Shown: positions 1 to 5,039 of the stretch, one piece after another | Layout: every line of letters begins with the position of its first letter | Position numbering within the stretch: position 1 is the first letter of the stretch | NCBI GenBank assembly: GCA_903874575.1 | Contig: CAIQSZ010000091.1 | Span: 1-5,039 of the forward strand | From: an uncultured Elusimicrobia bacterium | GTDB taxonomy: Bacteria; Elusimicrobiota; Elusimicrobia; UBA1565; UBA9628 | Direction: 5' to 3' | DNA: 5,039 nucleotides | Notes under the pieces: model-generated | The model's input: only the letters and a program-made list of their open reading frames with translations | What the model was told of the DNA's origin: nothing | Database searches by the model: none | Translations under genes and position numbers: made by a program

Positions 1-1775
1 CGGTCCTCGCCGTCGAGGCGCTGATCCCGCGGCTGCGCGCCGAAGCCGATATCGTCGTGGTGCTCTCGCCGCTAAACCAAGCCGACGCCGCGCGCTTGGC
101 CGCCGGCGCGAGGGGCTTGGACCTGATCCTGGCCGAAAACGCGCCGTTTCTGGTTTTCAGCCCCCCACCGACGACGACTTTCGTCCAGGAGGACCGTCCT
201 CTCTACGCCAACGCCCTGCCAATGATGCGCGCCTACGCGCCCGCGCTCAACGTCTACGAAGTCGAGCGCCGGCTCGACGACGACCGCGTCAGCTGGAAGG
301 TCGTCAGTTCCGCCGTCCTGCTCGACGACTTCATCAACCCCTCGGAGGACGTTCCGGAGCCCGCGCTGGAGGCCTTCGCCGCCGGACGCTCGATGGAAGC
401 CCCGATCATCCCCGCCGCGCGCGACGTCTTTTCCGCGACCGAGCGAGGCCTGCCGGTGTACGGCGCGCGCGACTTTTGGACGTTGGCCGCCGGCATGCTG
501 ACCGAACGCGGCCGCGCCGAGGCGGGACTCCTGCCCGCGCCCGCCCTGCAAATGACGACCGTCGGCGCGGTGCGCGAGAGCATGGTGCGCAGCTGGCTGG
601 GCTCTCCGGACGCGGCGATCGTCGTCGAAATACCGGGGACGCGCCTCAAAGACCTCGCCGCCGAGGCCGCCGCGCAGAAGCAACGCGAGGACGCGGGTCT
701 GCCCGACGACTCCAAGCTGCGCTTCGCGGTGTCCGGCTTCGACGCGGGCGGCCTCCTGCGCGGAGCGCCTTTGGACGCCTCCGGCGTCTATCGCGTCGCC
801 ACGTCCCGCTATGCGGCCGAAGCGCTCGGCCTTCCTCCTCCCTACGAATTGATCGCGGGCACGCCCACGGTCGCGGCGGGAGTGCTCGACGAACTGCGCA
901 AGCGGGGCGGCCCCGGAGCGCACGCGGACTGGCGCGGCTGGATGGAGGGCCGCCCGCTCAGCGAGCCCGGACTCTGGCGCGTGAACTTCCGCGACATCGG
1001 CCTGAACCTCAGGCAGACCAAGGTGCAGAGCAGCGATGCGTTCGCGGCGGTGCCCGACTCGCGCGTGCAGGGTTTTGACGAGCTGCTGATCGGCGGAGCG
1101 CTCAAGACGGACGTCGAGTACATGCACCGGCAATACAAGTGGACGAACACGCTGGAACTGGAGTACGCGAAAGACCGCATCAGCCCGCGCAACGGGCCGG
1201 CGACCGTCAATCTCTCGTCGAACCGCATCATGTTCCTGACTTTAAACACCCGGCGCGCGGGCGGCGTCCCGCTCGGCTGGCTGGCGCGCTCCTGGGGACC
1301 GTCGATCGGCCTGCAGTACGACGGGGAATTCCAGGCCGCCGTCGGCCTGCGGCGCAAGCAAATCTACAGCGCCTTCCCCGGCGTCGAATTCTTCGACGGG
1401 TCCGTCGTGAGGACCCTGTCCACCTCGGGCATCGTCAGGCGCAACCTCTCGCGCGACCCTCCGAACACGCAGACCGGACTGCGCCTGCGCGCGCTCTTCT
1501 CCACGCCCGTCGGCCCGGGAGGCGCGAAACTGGACGGCGAGCTTTGGAGCAACTATTTCTTCCTGACCAGGCAGGACTCCGCCGGAGATCTGCGCCTGGA
1601 AGGCGACGCGAACGCGAAGCTGAGCATCCCGATCCGGCAGCATCTGTCGGTGGCGCCGTTCGTCGATTTCTACTGGTTCGGCCTGAAGACGCGCCCGGCC
1701 TACGGCTACAGCCTGATGACCGGCGTGTCGATCTCGTTCACGCGGCTGTGGAAGCCGCAGTACGAGGCGTTCTAA
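1..1775 (+). CDS. Degenerate 5'-nucleotidase/UshA-like protein fused to a C-terminal outer-membrane beta-barrel (5' end missing)
   Basis: The reading frame is open from the left edge (first complete codon at position 3) to TAA at 1773-1775, so the N-terminus lies outside the window; 590 residues are visible. The GTG at 57 is internal and should not be taken as the start. Residues about 1-50 look like the end of a metallophosphoesterase domain: a hydrophobic strand, then 'LSPLN' and 'LDLILAENAP'. Active UshA-type enzymes have a His in the first motif and GGHxH or GGHxQ in the second; here these are P23, N46 and P48. Residues about 148-278 resemble the 5'-nucleotidase C-terminal domain, with 'VEIPGTRLKDL', 'FAVSGFDAG' and a 'GVYRVATSRY' strand. 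From about 324 to the end the protein is a series of alternating strands rich in Tyr, Trp and Phe ending in Phe, typical of an outer-membrane barrel. I infer an outer-membrane protein with a probably inactive periplasmic nucleotidase-like part. Family assignment of the barrel is not possible by eye. Confidence 0.72.
   Translation, partial: VLAVEALIPRLRAEADIVVVLSPLNQADAARLAAGARGLDLILAENAPFLVFSPPPTTTFVQEDRPLYANALPMMRAYAPALNVYEVERRLDDDRVSWKVVSSAVLLDDFINPSEDVPEPALEAFAAGRSMEAPIIPAARDVFSATERGLPVYGARDFWTLAAGMLTERGRAEAGLLPAPALQMTTVGAVRESMVRSWLGSPDAAIVVEIPGTRLKDLAAEAAAQKQREDAGLPDDSKLRFAVSGFDAGGLLRGAPLDASGVYRVATSRYAAEALGLPPPYELIAGTPTVAAGVLDELRKRGGPGAHADWRGWMEGRPLSEPGLWRVNFRDIGLNLRQTKVQSSDAFAAVPDSRVQGFDELLIGGALKTDVEYMHRQYKWTNTLELEYAKDRISPRNGPATVNLSSNRIMFLTLNTRRAGGVPLGWLARSWGPSIGLQYDGEFQAAVGLRRKQIYSAFPGVEFFDGSVVRTLSTSGIVRRNLSRDPPNTQTGLRLRALFSTPVGPGGAKLDGELWSNYFFLTRQDSAGDLRLEGDANAKLSIPIRQHLSVAPFVDFYWFGLKTRPAYGYSLMTGVSISFTRLWKPQYEAF
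1742..1758. repeat. Perfect 6-bp inverted repeat in the 3' end of the barrel gene
   Basis: GCGGCT, a 5-nt loop, then AGCCGC. It lies inside coding sequence 15 bp before the stop, and just beyond the thpR stop when read on the minus strand. Neither strand has a U-run after it, so it is not a canonical intrinsic terminator. It could slow RNA polymerase or protect the end of an overlapping transcript, or be chance in G+C-rich DNA. Confidence 0.3.
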
Positions 1776-2314
1776 GCGCCGGTCAGCTCGGCCTCGAGCA
1801 GAATCTCGTAAGCGTGGCCGAACGGAGCCGGCTTGCTTGCGTACAAGCTGAGCCGTTCGACGCGACGGCGCAGTCCCAGGCTCGGCTCGGCGCGCAGGAG
1901 CGCGGCGAACTCCGGCGACCGGACGTCGCGTCGGCGCCGGCCCAAGGTCAGGTGCGGCGAGAACGGCCGCGGTTCGTCGCGGCCCAGAAGTTCGGCGGCC
2001 GCCGCCAACGGTTCGAATCCGGCGTCGACGCCGATCCACACCACCCGAGGATCGTCCAGCGAATCGAAGGCGCCGATGGCGCCGTAGGACACCTCGAAGG
2101 GCGCGGTCTTCGCGGCCGCCTCGCGCAGGACGCGCTCGACCTGGGGCAGGCGATCCTCCGCGGTCTCCCCCAGAAAGCGCAAAGTCAGGTGCATGTCCCG
2201 CGGGTCGACCCAACGGTAGTCGACGGACGCGCGGCGCAGGCGCGCCGCGGTCGAGGCGGCGGCGGCCTTGACCGTCTCGTCGGCGGCGACGGCGTAGAAG
2301 AGTCGTATTGGCAT
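1772..2314 (-). CDS. thpR: RNA 2',3'-cyclic phosphodiesterase (2H phosphoesterase, LigT/ThpR family)
   Basis: Full-length 180-residue protein, the usual size for bacterial ThpR/LigT. Members of this family hydrolyse RNA 2',3'-cyclic phosphates to 2'-phosphomonoesters, and some show RNA 2'-5' ligase activity in vitro; they act in the cytoplasm. Both signature HxTx motifs are intact: H42-L-T-L in 'MHLTLRFLGE' and H121-L-T-L in 'FSPHLTLGR'. They supply the two catalytic histidines of the 2H fold. The N-terminal 'RLFYAV' strand and the 'VWIGVD' strand before the second motif are also typical. The ATG at 2314 gives the expected N-terminus; I see no clear Shine-Dalgarno before it. The gene is divergent from dtd. 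Its TAG stop overlaps the TAA of the convergent barrel gene by 3 bp within the shared CTAA, leaving no room for a terminator. I expect it to be active. Confidence 0.95.
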   Translation of the reverse strand: MPIRLFYAVAADETVKAAAASTAARLRRASVDYRWVDPRDMHLTLRFLGETAEDRLPQVERVLREAAAKTAPFEVSYGAIGAFDSLDDPRVVWIGVDAGFEPLAAAAELLGRDEPRPFSPHLTLGRRRRDVRSPEFAALLRAEPSLGLRRRVERLSLYASKPAPFGHAYEILLEAELTGA

Positions 2315-2364
2315 GGGCGGCGTTAAAAGATAGACAATCGTCCCATGGCGGTCAAGAAAAGCGC
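2315..2364. promoter_or_regulatory. 50-bp divergent intergenic region between thpR and dtd
   Basis: This is the only non-coding DNA between two divergent genes, so any local promoters should lie here or in the adjacent starts. It holds an A+T-rich island at about 2322-2339 that stands out from its surroundings. On the minus strand TATCTT (2327-2332) could be a -10 giving thpR a very short leader. On the plus strand TTGGCA at 2308-2313 and GACAAT at 2333-2338 resemble promoter boxes, but the spacing of 19 is poor. A CCATGG palindrome at 2343-2348 puts an ATG on both strands. The promoter assignments are inference. Confidence 0.35.
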
Positions 2365-2823
2365 ATGAGGGCGGTGGTGACGCGCGTGGAGCGCGCCGCG
2401 GTGACCTTGCGCGACGGCGCGCACGCGGGCGGGCGCCGGGAAACGGGGCGGGGGTTCCTGATCCTGCTGGGCGTCGGCCGCGAGGACGACGAGGCGTGCG
2501 CGCGCAAGCTGGTCGACAAGGTCCTGGCCCTGCGGGTGTTTGCGAACGCCGAAGGCAAGTTTGACCGCTCGCTTCTAGACGAGCGCGGCGACATCCTGCT
2601 CGTCTCGCAGTTCACTTTGTTCGGTTCGCTGAGAGGCGGCCGCCGACCGGATTTCACCTCCGCGGCGCGCCCCGAGCAGGCTCGAGCGCTGTACGAAATG
2701 ACCGCGGCCATGTTCTCCGCTTCCGGCCTCACGGTGAAGACCGGAGAGTTCGGCGCCTCCATGGCGGTCGAATCGCTCAACGACGGCCCCGTCACTTTGT
2801 GGGTCGATACGAACCTGTTCTGA
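2365..2823 (+). CDS. dtd: D-aminoacyl-tRNA deacylase (Dtd)
   Basis: 152 residues, close to the usual 145-150. Dtd removes D-amino acids (and mischarged glycine) from tRNA in the cytoplasm, as a homodimer whose active site lies at the subunit interface. The start at ATG 2365 is chosen because it gives the family N-terminus 'MRAVVTRVERAAVTL'; the frame is open further upstream but that part has no family resemblance. The catalytic SQFTL motif is at residues 81-85, followed by the conserved 'RGGRRPDF'. The cross-subunit Gly-Pro motif, which screens for chirality, is at 141-142 in 'NDGPVT'. The loop before 'FLILLGV' is about three residues longer than in E. coli. There is no good Shine-Dalgarno, only an A-rich AAGAAAAG. 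The ATG overlaps the stop of a 7-codon ORF (2345-2368) as ATGA, so coupled initiation is possible. The 3' end faces the DUF4139 gene with 4 bp between. Confidence 0.96.
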   Translation: MRAVVTRVERAAVTLRDGAHAGGRRETGRGFLILLGVGREDDEACARKLVDKVLALRVFANAEGKFDRSLLDERGDILLVSQFTLFGSLRGGRRPDFTSAARPEQARALYEMTAAMFSASGLTVKTGEFGASMAVESLNDGPVTLWVDTNLF

Positions 2824-2827
2824 ACGC

Positions 2828-4246
2828 CTACCAGGAATACTTGACGGTGTAGGTCGCCACGGCCTCGCCGTCCTTCTTGACGGGAACCTCGAACTCGACG
2901 GTCTGGGCGTCCTTCTTCGTAAACTTGGCCGATGAGTCCGTGATTTTCCAGTTCGTCCAGCGGTACAGGTGCTCGACGACCGTCACCGTCGCGTCCGCGT
3001 CCTTATGGTTGCGCAGGCGGATCTCGAAAGTCTCCACGAAACGGCGCTTGCTGGCGTCGGACGAGAAATCGACGCGCTTGCGCTCGCCCACGACGTCGAA
3101 CGCCTCGCCCATCTTGATGCGGACCTTCTCATCCTTCGGCGTGTGGTCGATGGAATCCTCGCCGGCGAACTGTAGGGCGCCCTCGTCGTCGGCCTTGTAC
3201 ACGCGCACGCGCCCCTTCGGCAGCGGAATGCCCAGGCCCTCGGACTTCTTGTTCTGGAACTCCAGGAACACGGAGACTTTCTTGCCCGACTGCAGGCCGT
3301 AGCCCGGATCCCAGTAGCCGGAATCGCCGAAGTCCGACCACGACACTCCCTGAGCGCCGTCGTAGACGTAGAGCTTCTTGATCGGCACGCCCGCCGCCGA
3401 CGCCATCTCGACCTGCTTGGACGAATTGTCGGCCAGCGTCGTCGGCCGCGACAGCGAGTACATGTGGTATTCGAAGAAGGTCTTCTCCTTCATGTTCTCG
3501 GTCATGTCGGCGCTCATCCTCGTCGCGACGGCCCGGTAGCGGCCGCCGTCGCCGCGCGTCGTCGGCGCGCGATGCACGTCGCCGGCCACCAGCTTGAGCT
3601 TGGCGTCCTTGTAGGTCGCGCCGGAGTTGTTGCTCACCGTGGTCCATGCGGTGACGTCGCCCCGGGCGTCGTCCTTGTCGACGACCATCACGTAGTCGGC
3701 GCTCCAATTCATCCCGGAGGTCAGATACGATATCTCGCCCTGATGCCGGCCGCTCTTCGCCGAATCCAGCTTCCAGACCAAAGTAGGCTTGGTGAGCAGG
3801 CCCTCGGGCAGCTCCGGAAGGACCGGGGAGCCCAGCGGGTTGATGAGGATCTTCCCGTTGGCCTGAAGGACGCGCCCGCCCGCGTTCGACAGCAGGACGC
3901 CCTTGAGGGTCTCGCGTTTGTCTCCGTCGCGGCCGACGGGCCGTTCCAACTCGATCTCCTTGCCGAGGTAGCGGTTGAGGATCGCGTCGGGACTGGCCAG
4001 ATCGTAGCGGAAGTCCTGCTCCAGCACCGTGACCGCGTCGGGCGCGGTCAGCGACTTGAAGTGGACGCTGGTCGCGTCGATCTGCGCGGCCACGTCCTCC
4101 ACCTTCAACTCATTGATCCCGTTCTTGAGCACGAAGGGCCGGGTCTCCTTGACCAAGCCTAGGTTCGAGTTGTAGACGGTCACCTCGGTCGCGGACGCGG
4201 TCGACGCCAGCGCGGCGGCAAGAACGAAAAGCACCTTGTTATTCAT
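2828..4246 (-). CDS. Exported DUF4139-family protein
   Basis: 472-residue protein. I choose the ATG at 4246 because it begins a clear Sec signal peptide (residues 1-19, one early Lys, hydrophobic core, 'ASA' before the likely cut) and has GGAGG 8 nt upstream. The frame is open to about 4540 but the extra part has no signal or family features. The mature N-terminus 'EVTVYNSNLGLVKETRP' is typical of DUF4139 proteins. Further family-like stretches are 'YLTSGMNWSADY' near 174-185, 'FFEYHMYSLSRPTTL' near 257-271 with 'SKQVEM' after it, and 'LGIPLPKGRVRVYKADDEG' near 338-356 followed by 'GEDSIDHTP'. The rest is mostly beta-strand. No membrane helix follows the signal and no lipobox Cys is present, so it should be periplasmic or secreted. 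The molecular function of the family is not known to me; no catalytic motif is visible. It is convergent with dtd and may be transcribed from its own promoter in the 89-bp leader. Confidence 0.9.
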   Translation of the reverse strand: MNNKVLFVLAAALASTASATEVTVYNSNLGLVKETRPFVLKNGINELKVEDVAAQIDATSVHFKSLTAPDAVTVLEQDFRYDLASPDAILNRYLGKEIELERPVGRDGDKRETLKGVLLSNAGGRVLQANGKILINPLGSPVLPELPEGLLTKPTLVWKLDSAKSGRHQGEISYLTSGMNWSADYVMVVDKDDARGDVTAWTTVSNNSGATYKDAKLKLVAGDVHRAPTTRGDGGRYRAVATRMSADMTENMKEKTFFEYHMYSLSRPTTLADNSSKQVEMASAAGVPIKKLYVYDGAQGVSWSDFGDSGYWDPGYGLQSGKKVSVFLEFQNKKSEGLGIPLPKGRVRVYKADDEGALQFAGEDSIDHTPKDEKVRIKMGEAFDVVGERKRVDFSSDASKRRFVETFEIRLRNHKDADATVTVVEHLYRWTNWKITDSSAKFTKKDAQTVEFEVPVKKDGEAVATYTVKYSW

Positions 4247-4254
4247 GGGGGAAT

Positions 4255-4259
4255 CCTCC
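4255..4259 (-). promoter_or_regulatory. Shine-Dalgarno of the DUF4139 gene
   Basis: GGAGG on the minus strand, 8 nt before the ATG at 4246. It decides the start in favour of the signal-peptide methionine over the longer open frame. Confidence 0.85.
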
Positions 4260-4277
4260 AAGCATTGGGCCGCCGCC

Positions 4278-4283
4278 ATGATA
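4278..4283 (-). promoter_or_regulatory. Possible -10 box for the DUF4139 gene
   Basis: TATCAT on the minus strand matches TATAAT at five of six positions and would give a 5' leader of about 25 nt carrying the GGAGG. No convincing TTGACA-like -35 is seen 16-18 nt upstream. A GGAACTT just upstream resembles an ECF-sigma -35, but a matching -10 is missing. Confidence 0.25.
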
Positions 4284-4297
4284 GAAAAGTTCCTATC
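4280..4297. repeat. Inverted repeat GATAG-N8-CTATC in the DUF4139 leader
   Basis: A 5-bp perfect dyad with an A+T-rich centre overlaps the possible -10 box. This is where an operator would be expected, but the arms are short, so it may be chance. Confidence 0.3.
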
Positions 4298-4318
4298 GCT
4301 TGAGGATGGGCTTGAGGA
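4298..4318. repeat. 9-bp direct repeat GCTTGAGGA, 12-bp period
   Basis: Two exact copies at 4298-4306 and 4310-4318 lie just upstream of the dyad in the non-coding gap before the DUF4139 gene. The spacing is about one helical turn, so a protein could contact both on the same face. A slipped-strand duplication is equally possible. Confidence 0.4.
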
Positions 4319-4335
4319 AATCCGCCGAAGACGGG

Positions 4336-4506
4336 CTAGTAACGAACGGCGTGGGGTTGATGGAAGCTTTTGAGCAGGAAGCCTCCGGCCAGAATAAGGA
4401 TCAATCCCATGGCGGCGAAGGCGGCCGCAAACGCCGCTCCTTCCGCGGTGCCCCCGAAGGCGGCGCGGCCCGGCTCCATCCCGACGGCGACGATCATGGT
4501 GTTCAT
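4336..4506 (-). CDS. Hypothetical small single-pass membrane protein, 56 aa
   Basis: ATG at 4506 to TAG at 4336. I do not recognise a family. Evidence for coding: GGGAG 8 nt upstream of the ATG, the same spacing as in the neighbouring DUF4139 gene; about 44 of 56 codons end in G or C; and a coherent protein layout. The N-terminal 23 residues are short and mildly acidic. Residues about 24-45 form a hydrophobic Ala/Leu/Ile/Gly segment including 'MGLILILAGGFLL', long enough for one membrane helix. The tail 'KSFHQPHAVRY' is basic, which suggests it faces the cytoplasm. An internal ATG at 4497 could be an alternative start. The ORF lies between rnr and the DUF4139 gene in the same direction, with gaps of 92 and 89 bp. 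Without homologues it remains a prediction. Confidence 0.55.
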   Translation of the reverse strand: MNTMIVAVGMEPGRAAFGGTAEGAAFAAAFAAMGLILILAGGFLLKSFHQPHAVRY

Positions 4507-4514
4507 CTCGGTGG

Positions 4515-4519
4515 CTCCC
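4515..4519 (-). promoter_or_regulatory. Shine-Dalgarno of the 56-aa ORF
   Basis: GGGAG on the minus strand, 8 nt before ATG 4506. It is the main non-coding evidence that the small ORF is translated. Confidence 0.55.
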
Positions 4520-4533
4520 GTCGCTAGGGCGAC
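4520..4533 (-). promoter_or_regulatory. Hairpin directly abutting the small-ORF ribosome-binding site
   Basis: On the minus strand GTCGC, loop CCTA, GCGAC form a perfect 5-bp stem that ends at the base before GGGAG. It could be the processed 3' end of the rnr transcript or an element affecting ribosome access. No U-run follows, so it is not a standard terminator. Confidence 0.35.
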
Positions 4534-4598
4534 AGGACAAGTCTAACCCGGGCGCGTTACGTCCGTATTGCGGCGCCCGAAGGGGAAAACGCGCGAGA

Positions 4599-5039
4599 TT
4601 ACCGGCGGGGTTTCTTGCGCCAGGACACGGAGCGGACCTGCCCCGGCATCTCGTCCTTCACGGCCTCGAAATCGAGGCGGCCCTGAACGGGATCGACGGC
4701 GGTCAGACGCACCTTCAGCTTGGCGCCCAGCGGCGCGCTGCCGCCCCGCAGGAGGCCGACCGCGCCCGATTCGGGCAGGGCGACGAAGAGCCCCGCGGTC
4801 GTCGCGTTGACGACCACGCCGAAAAACTCGTCGCCGACGCTGCGGCCCAGCAGTTGGACGCGCGCCAGGTCCACGGCCTTGCGCTCGGCCTCGGCGGCGG
4901 CGCGCTCGCGCTCCGAACAGCGGCGCGCCAACGCTTCCAAATCAAGACCCTCCGCGTGCGCGCGGGGCTTTCCGTGGAACAGACCCTTCAGCGCGCGGTG
5001 CACGAACAGGTCGGGGTAGCGGCGGATCGGCGAGGTGAA
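4599..5039 (-). CDS. rnr: Ribonuclease R, C-terminal part (5' end beyond the right edge)
   Basis: The frame enters from the right edge and ends at TAA 4599; 146 residues are visible, so most of the enzyme is outside. RNase R is a processive 3'-5' exoribonuclease of the RNase II family that degrades structured RNA in the cytoplasm. The first visible residues, 'FTSPIRRYPDLFVHRALKG', match the RNase II family signature at the end of the catalytic domain. A charged helical stretch follows (about 32-60). An S1 RNA-binding domain begins near 'VGDEFFGVVVNATTAGLFV' (68-86) and ends near 'DFEAV' (123-127). The S1 domain is short: only about eight residues separate 'GLL' from 'LGAKLKVRL', where RNase R normally has a longer segment including a Gly-x-Arg-type turn. 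The basic tail is also short ('WRKKPRR') compared with E. coli RNase R. RNase II or another RNB exonuclease is the alternative; the helix and S1 order fit RNase R best. Confidence 0.9.
   Translation of the reverse strand, partial: FTSPIRRYPDLFVHRALKGLFHGKPRAHAEGLDLEALARRCSERERAAAEAERKAVDLARVQLLGRSVGDEFFGVVVNATTAGLFVALPESGAVGLLRGGSAPLGAKLKVRLTAVDPVQGRLDFEAVKDEMPGQVRSVSWRKKPRR

Noticed and set aside
72..1133. 353-codon open frame on the minus strand opposite the barrel gene
   Set aside because: It is rich in Arg, Gly and Ala without any recognisable domain, typical of an antisense shadow in G+C-rich DNA; the plus frame has coherent nucleotidase-like features.
1242..2213. 323-codon minus-strand frame opposite the barrel gene and overlapping thpR
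   Set aside because: thpR in another frame has both catalytic motifs; this one is a low-complexity Arg/Gly/Ala shadow.
1139..2326. Long plus-strand frame running across the barrel gene end and thpR
   Set aside because: It crosses two supported genes in a wrong frame, has Arg- and Pro-rich composition and no domain.
2323..2346. Seven-codon minus-strand ORF upstream of thpR
   Set aside because: It arises from the CCATGG palindrome, has no Shine-Dalgarno and does not couple to the thpR start.
2308..2364. N-terminal extension of dtd from an upstream TTG
   Set aside because: The extra 19 residues have no counterpart in Dtd, and ATG 2365 gives the family N-terminus exactly.
3464..4162. 232-codon plus-strand frame opposite the DUF4139 gene
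   Set aside because: Antisense shadow; the minus frame has a signal peptide and family motifs throughout.
4318..4334. Possible intrinsic terminator after the 56-aa ORF (CCGTC-TTC-GGCGG followed by ATTT on the minus strand)
   Set aside because: The stem is only 5 bp with one G-U pair and the T-run is three bases, too weak to call.
4247..4540. N-terminal extension of the DUF4139 protein by about 98 residues
   Set aside because: The extension is Arg/Ser-rich, precedes a clear signal peptide with its own Shine-Dalgarno, and overlaps the small ORF in another frame.
1..5039. tRNA or rRNA genes, CRISPR arrays, insertion sequences, phage or defence genes
   Set aside because: No cloverleaf, rRNA-like stretch, regular repeat-spacer pattern, transposase or terminal inverted repeats were seen on either strand.

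Overview
The window is a gene-dense piece of a G+C-rich bacterial chromosome (roughly two thirds G+C by eye, with mostly G or C at third codon positions). The left-edge gene ends in what looks like an outer-membrane beta-barrel, and a second gene encodes a protein with a signal peptide, so a diderm (Gram-negative) organism is likely. The lineage cannot be fixed from this sequence. A high-G+C member of a less-studied phylum such as Elusimicrobiota, Acidobacteriota or Myxococcota would fit, but that is only a guess. No mobile elements, CRISPR arrays, rRNA or tRNA genes are visible.

Layout, left to right. (1) Positions 1-1775 (+): 3' part of a large gene. It encodes a degenerate 5'-nucleotidase/UshA-like region fused to a C-terminal beta-barrel of about 265 residues. 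(2) 1772-2314 (-): RNA 2',3'-cyclic phosphodiesterase ThpR (LigT/2H family). Its stop overlaps the stop of the first gene. (3) 2365-2823 (+): D-aminoacyl-tRNA deacylase Dtd, divergent from thpR across a 50-bp gap. (4) 2828-4246 (-): exported DUF4139-family protein, convergent with dtd with only 4 bp between the stops. (5) 4336-4506 (-): a 56-codon small ORF with a good Shine-Dalgarno and one predicted membrane helix; a plausible but unproven gene. (6) 4599-5039 (-): the C-terminal end of ribonuclease R, cut by the right edge, with an unusually short S1 domain.

Three of the genes (rnr, thpR, dtd) are housekeeping RNA or translation-quality functions. The other three are envelope-associated. 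rnr, the small ORF and the DUF4139 gene run in the same direction with gaps of about 90 bp, so they could be partly co-transcribed, although no strong terminator or promoter is visible between them. Both convergent junctions have essentially no intergenic DNA, so transcription must end inside the neighbouring gene or overlap it.

The most unusual items are the phosphoesterase-barrel fusion with its missing metal ligands, the small membrane-protein ORF with a hairpin against its ribosome-binding site, and the shortened S1 domain of RNase R. I see no clear evidence for a complete new multi-gene system here.
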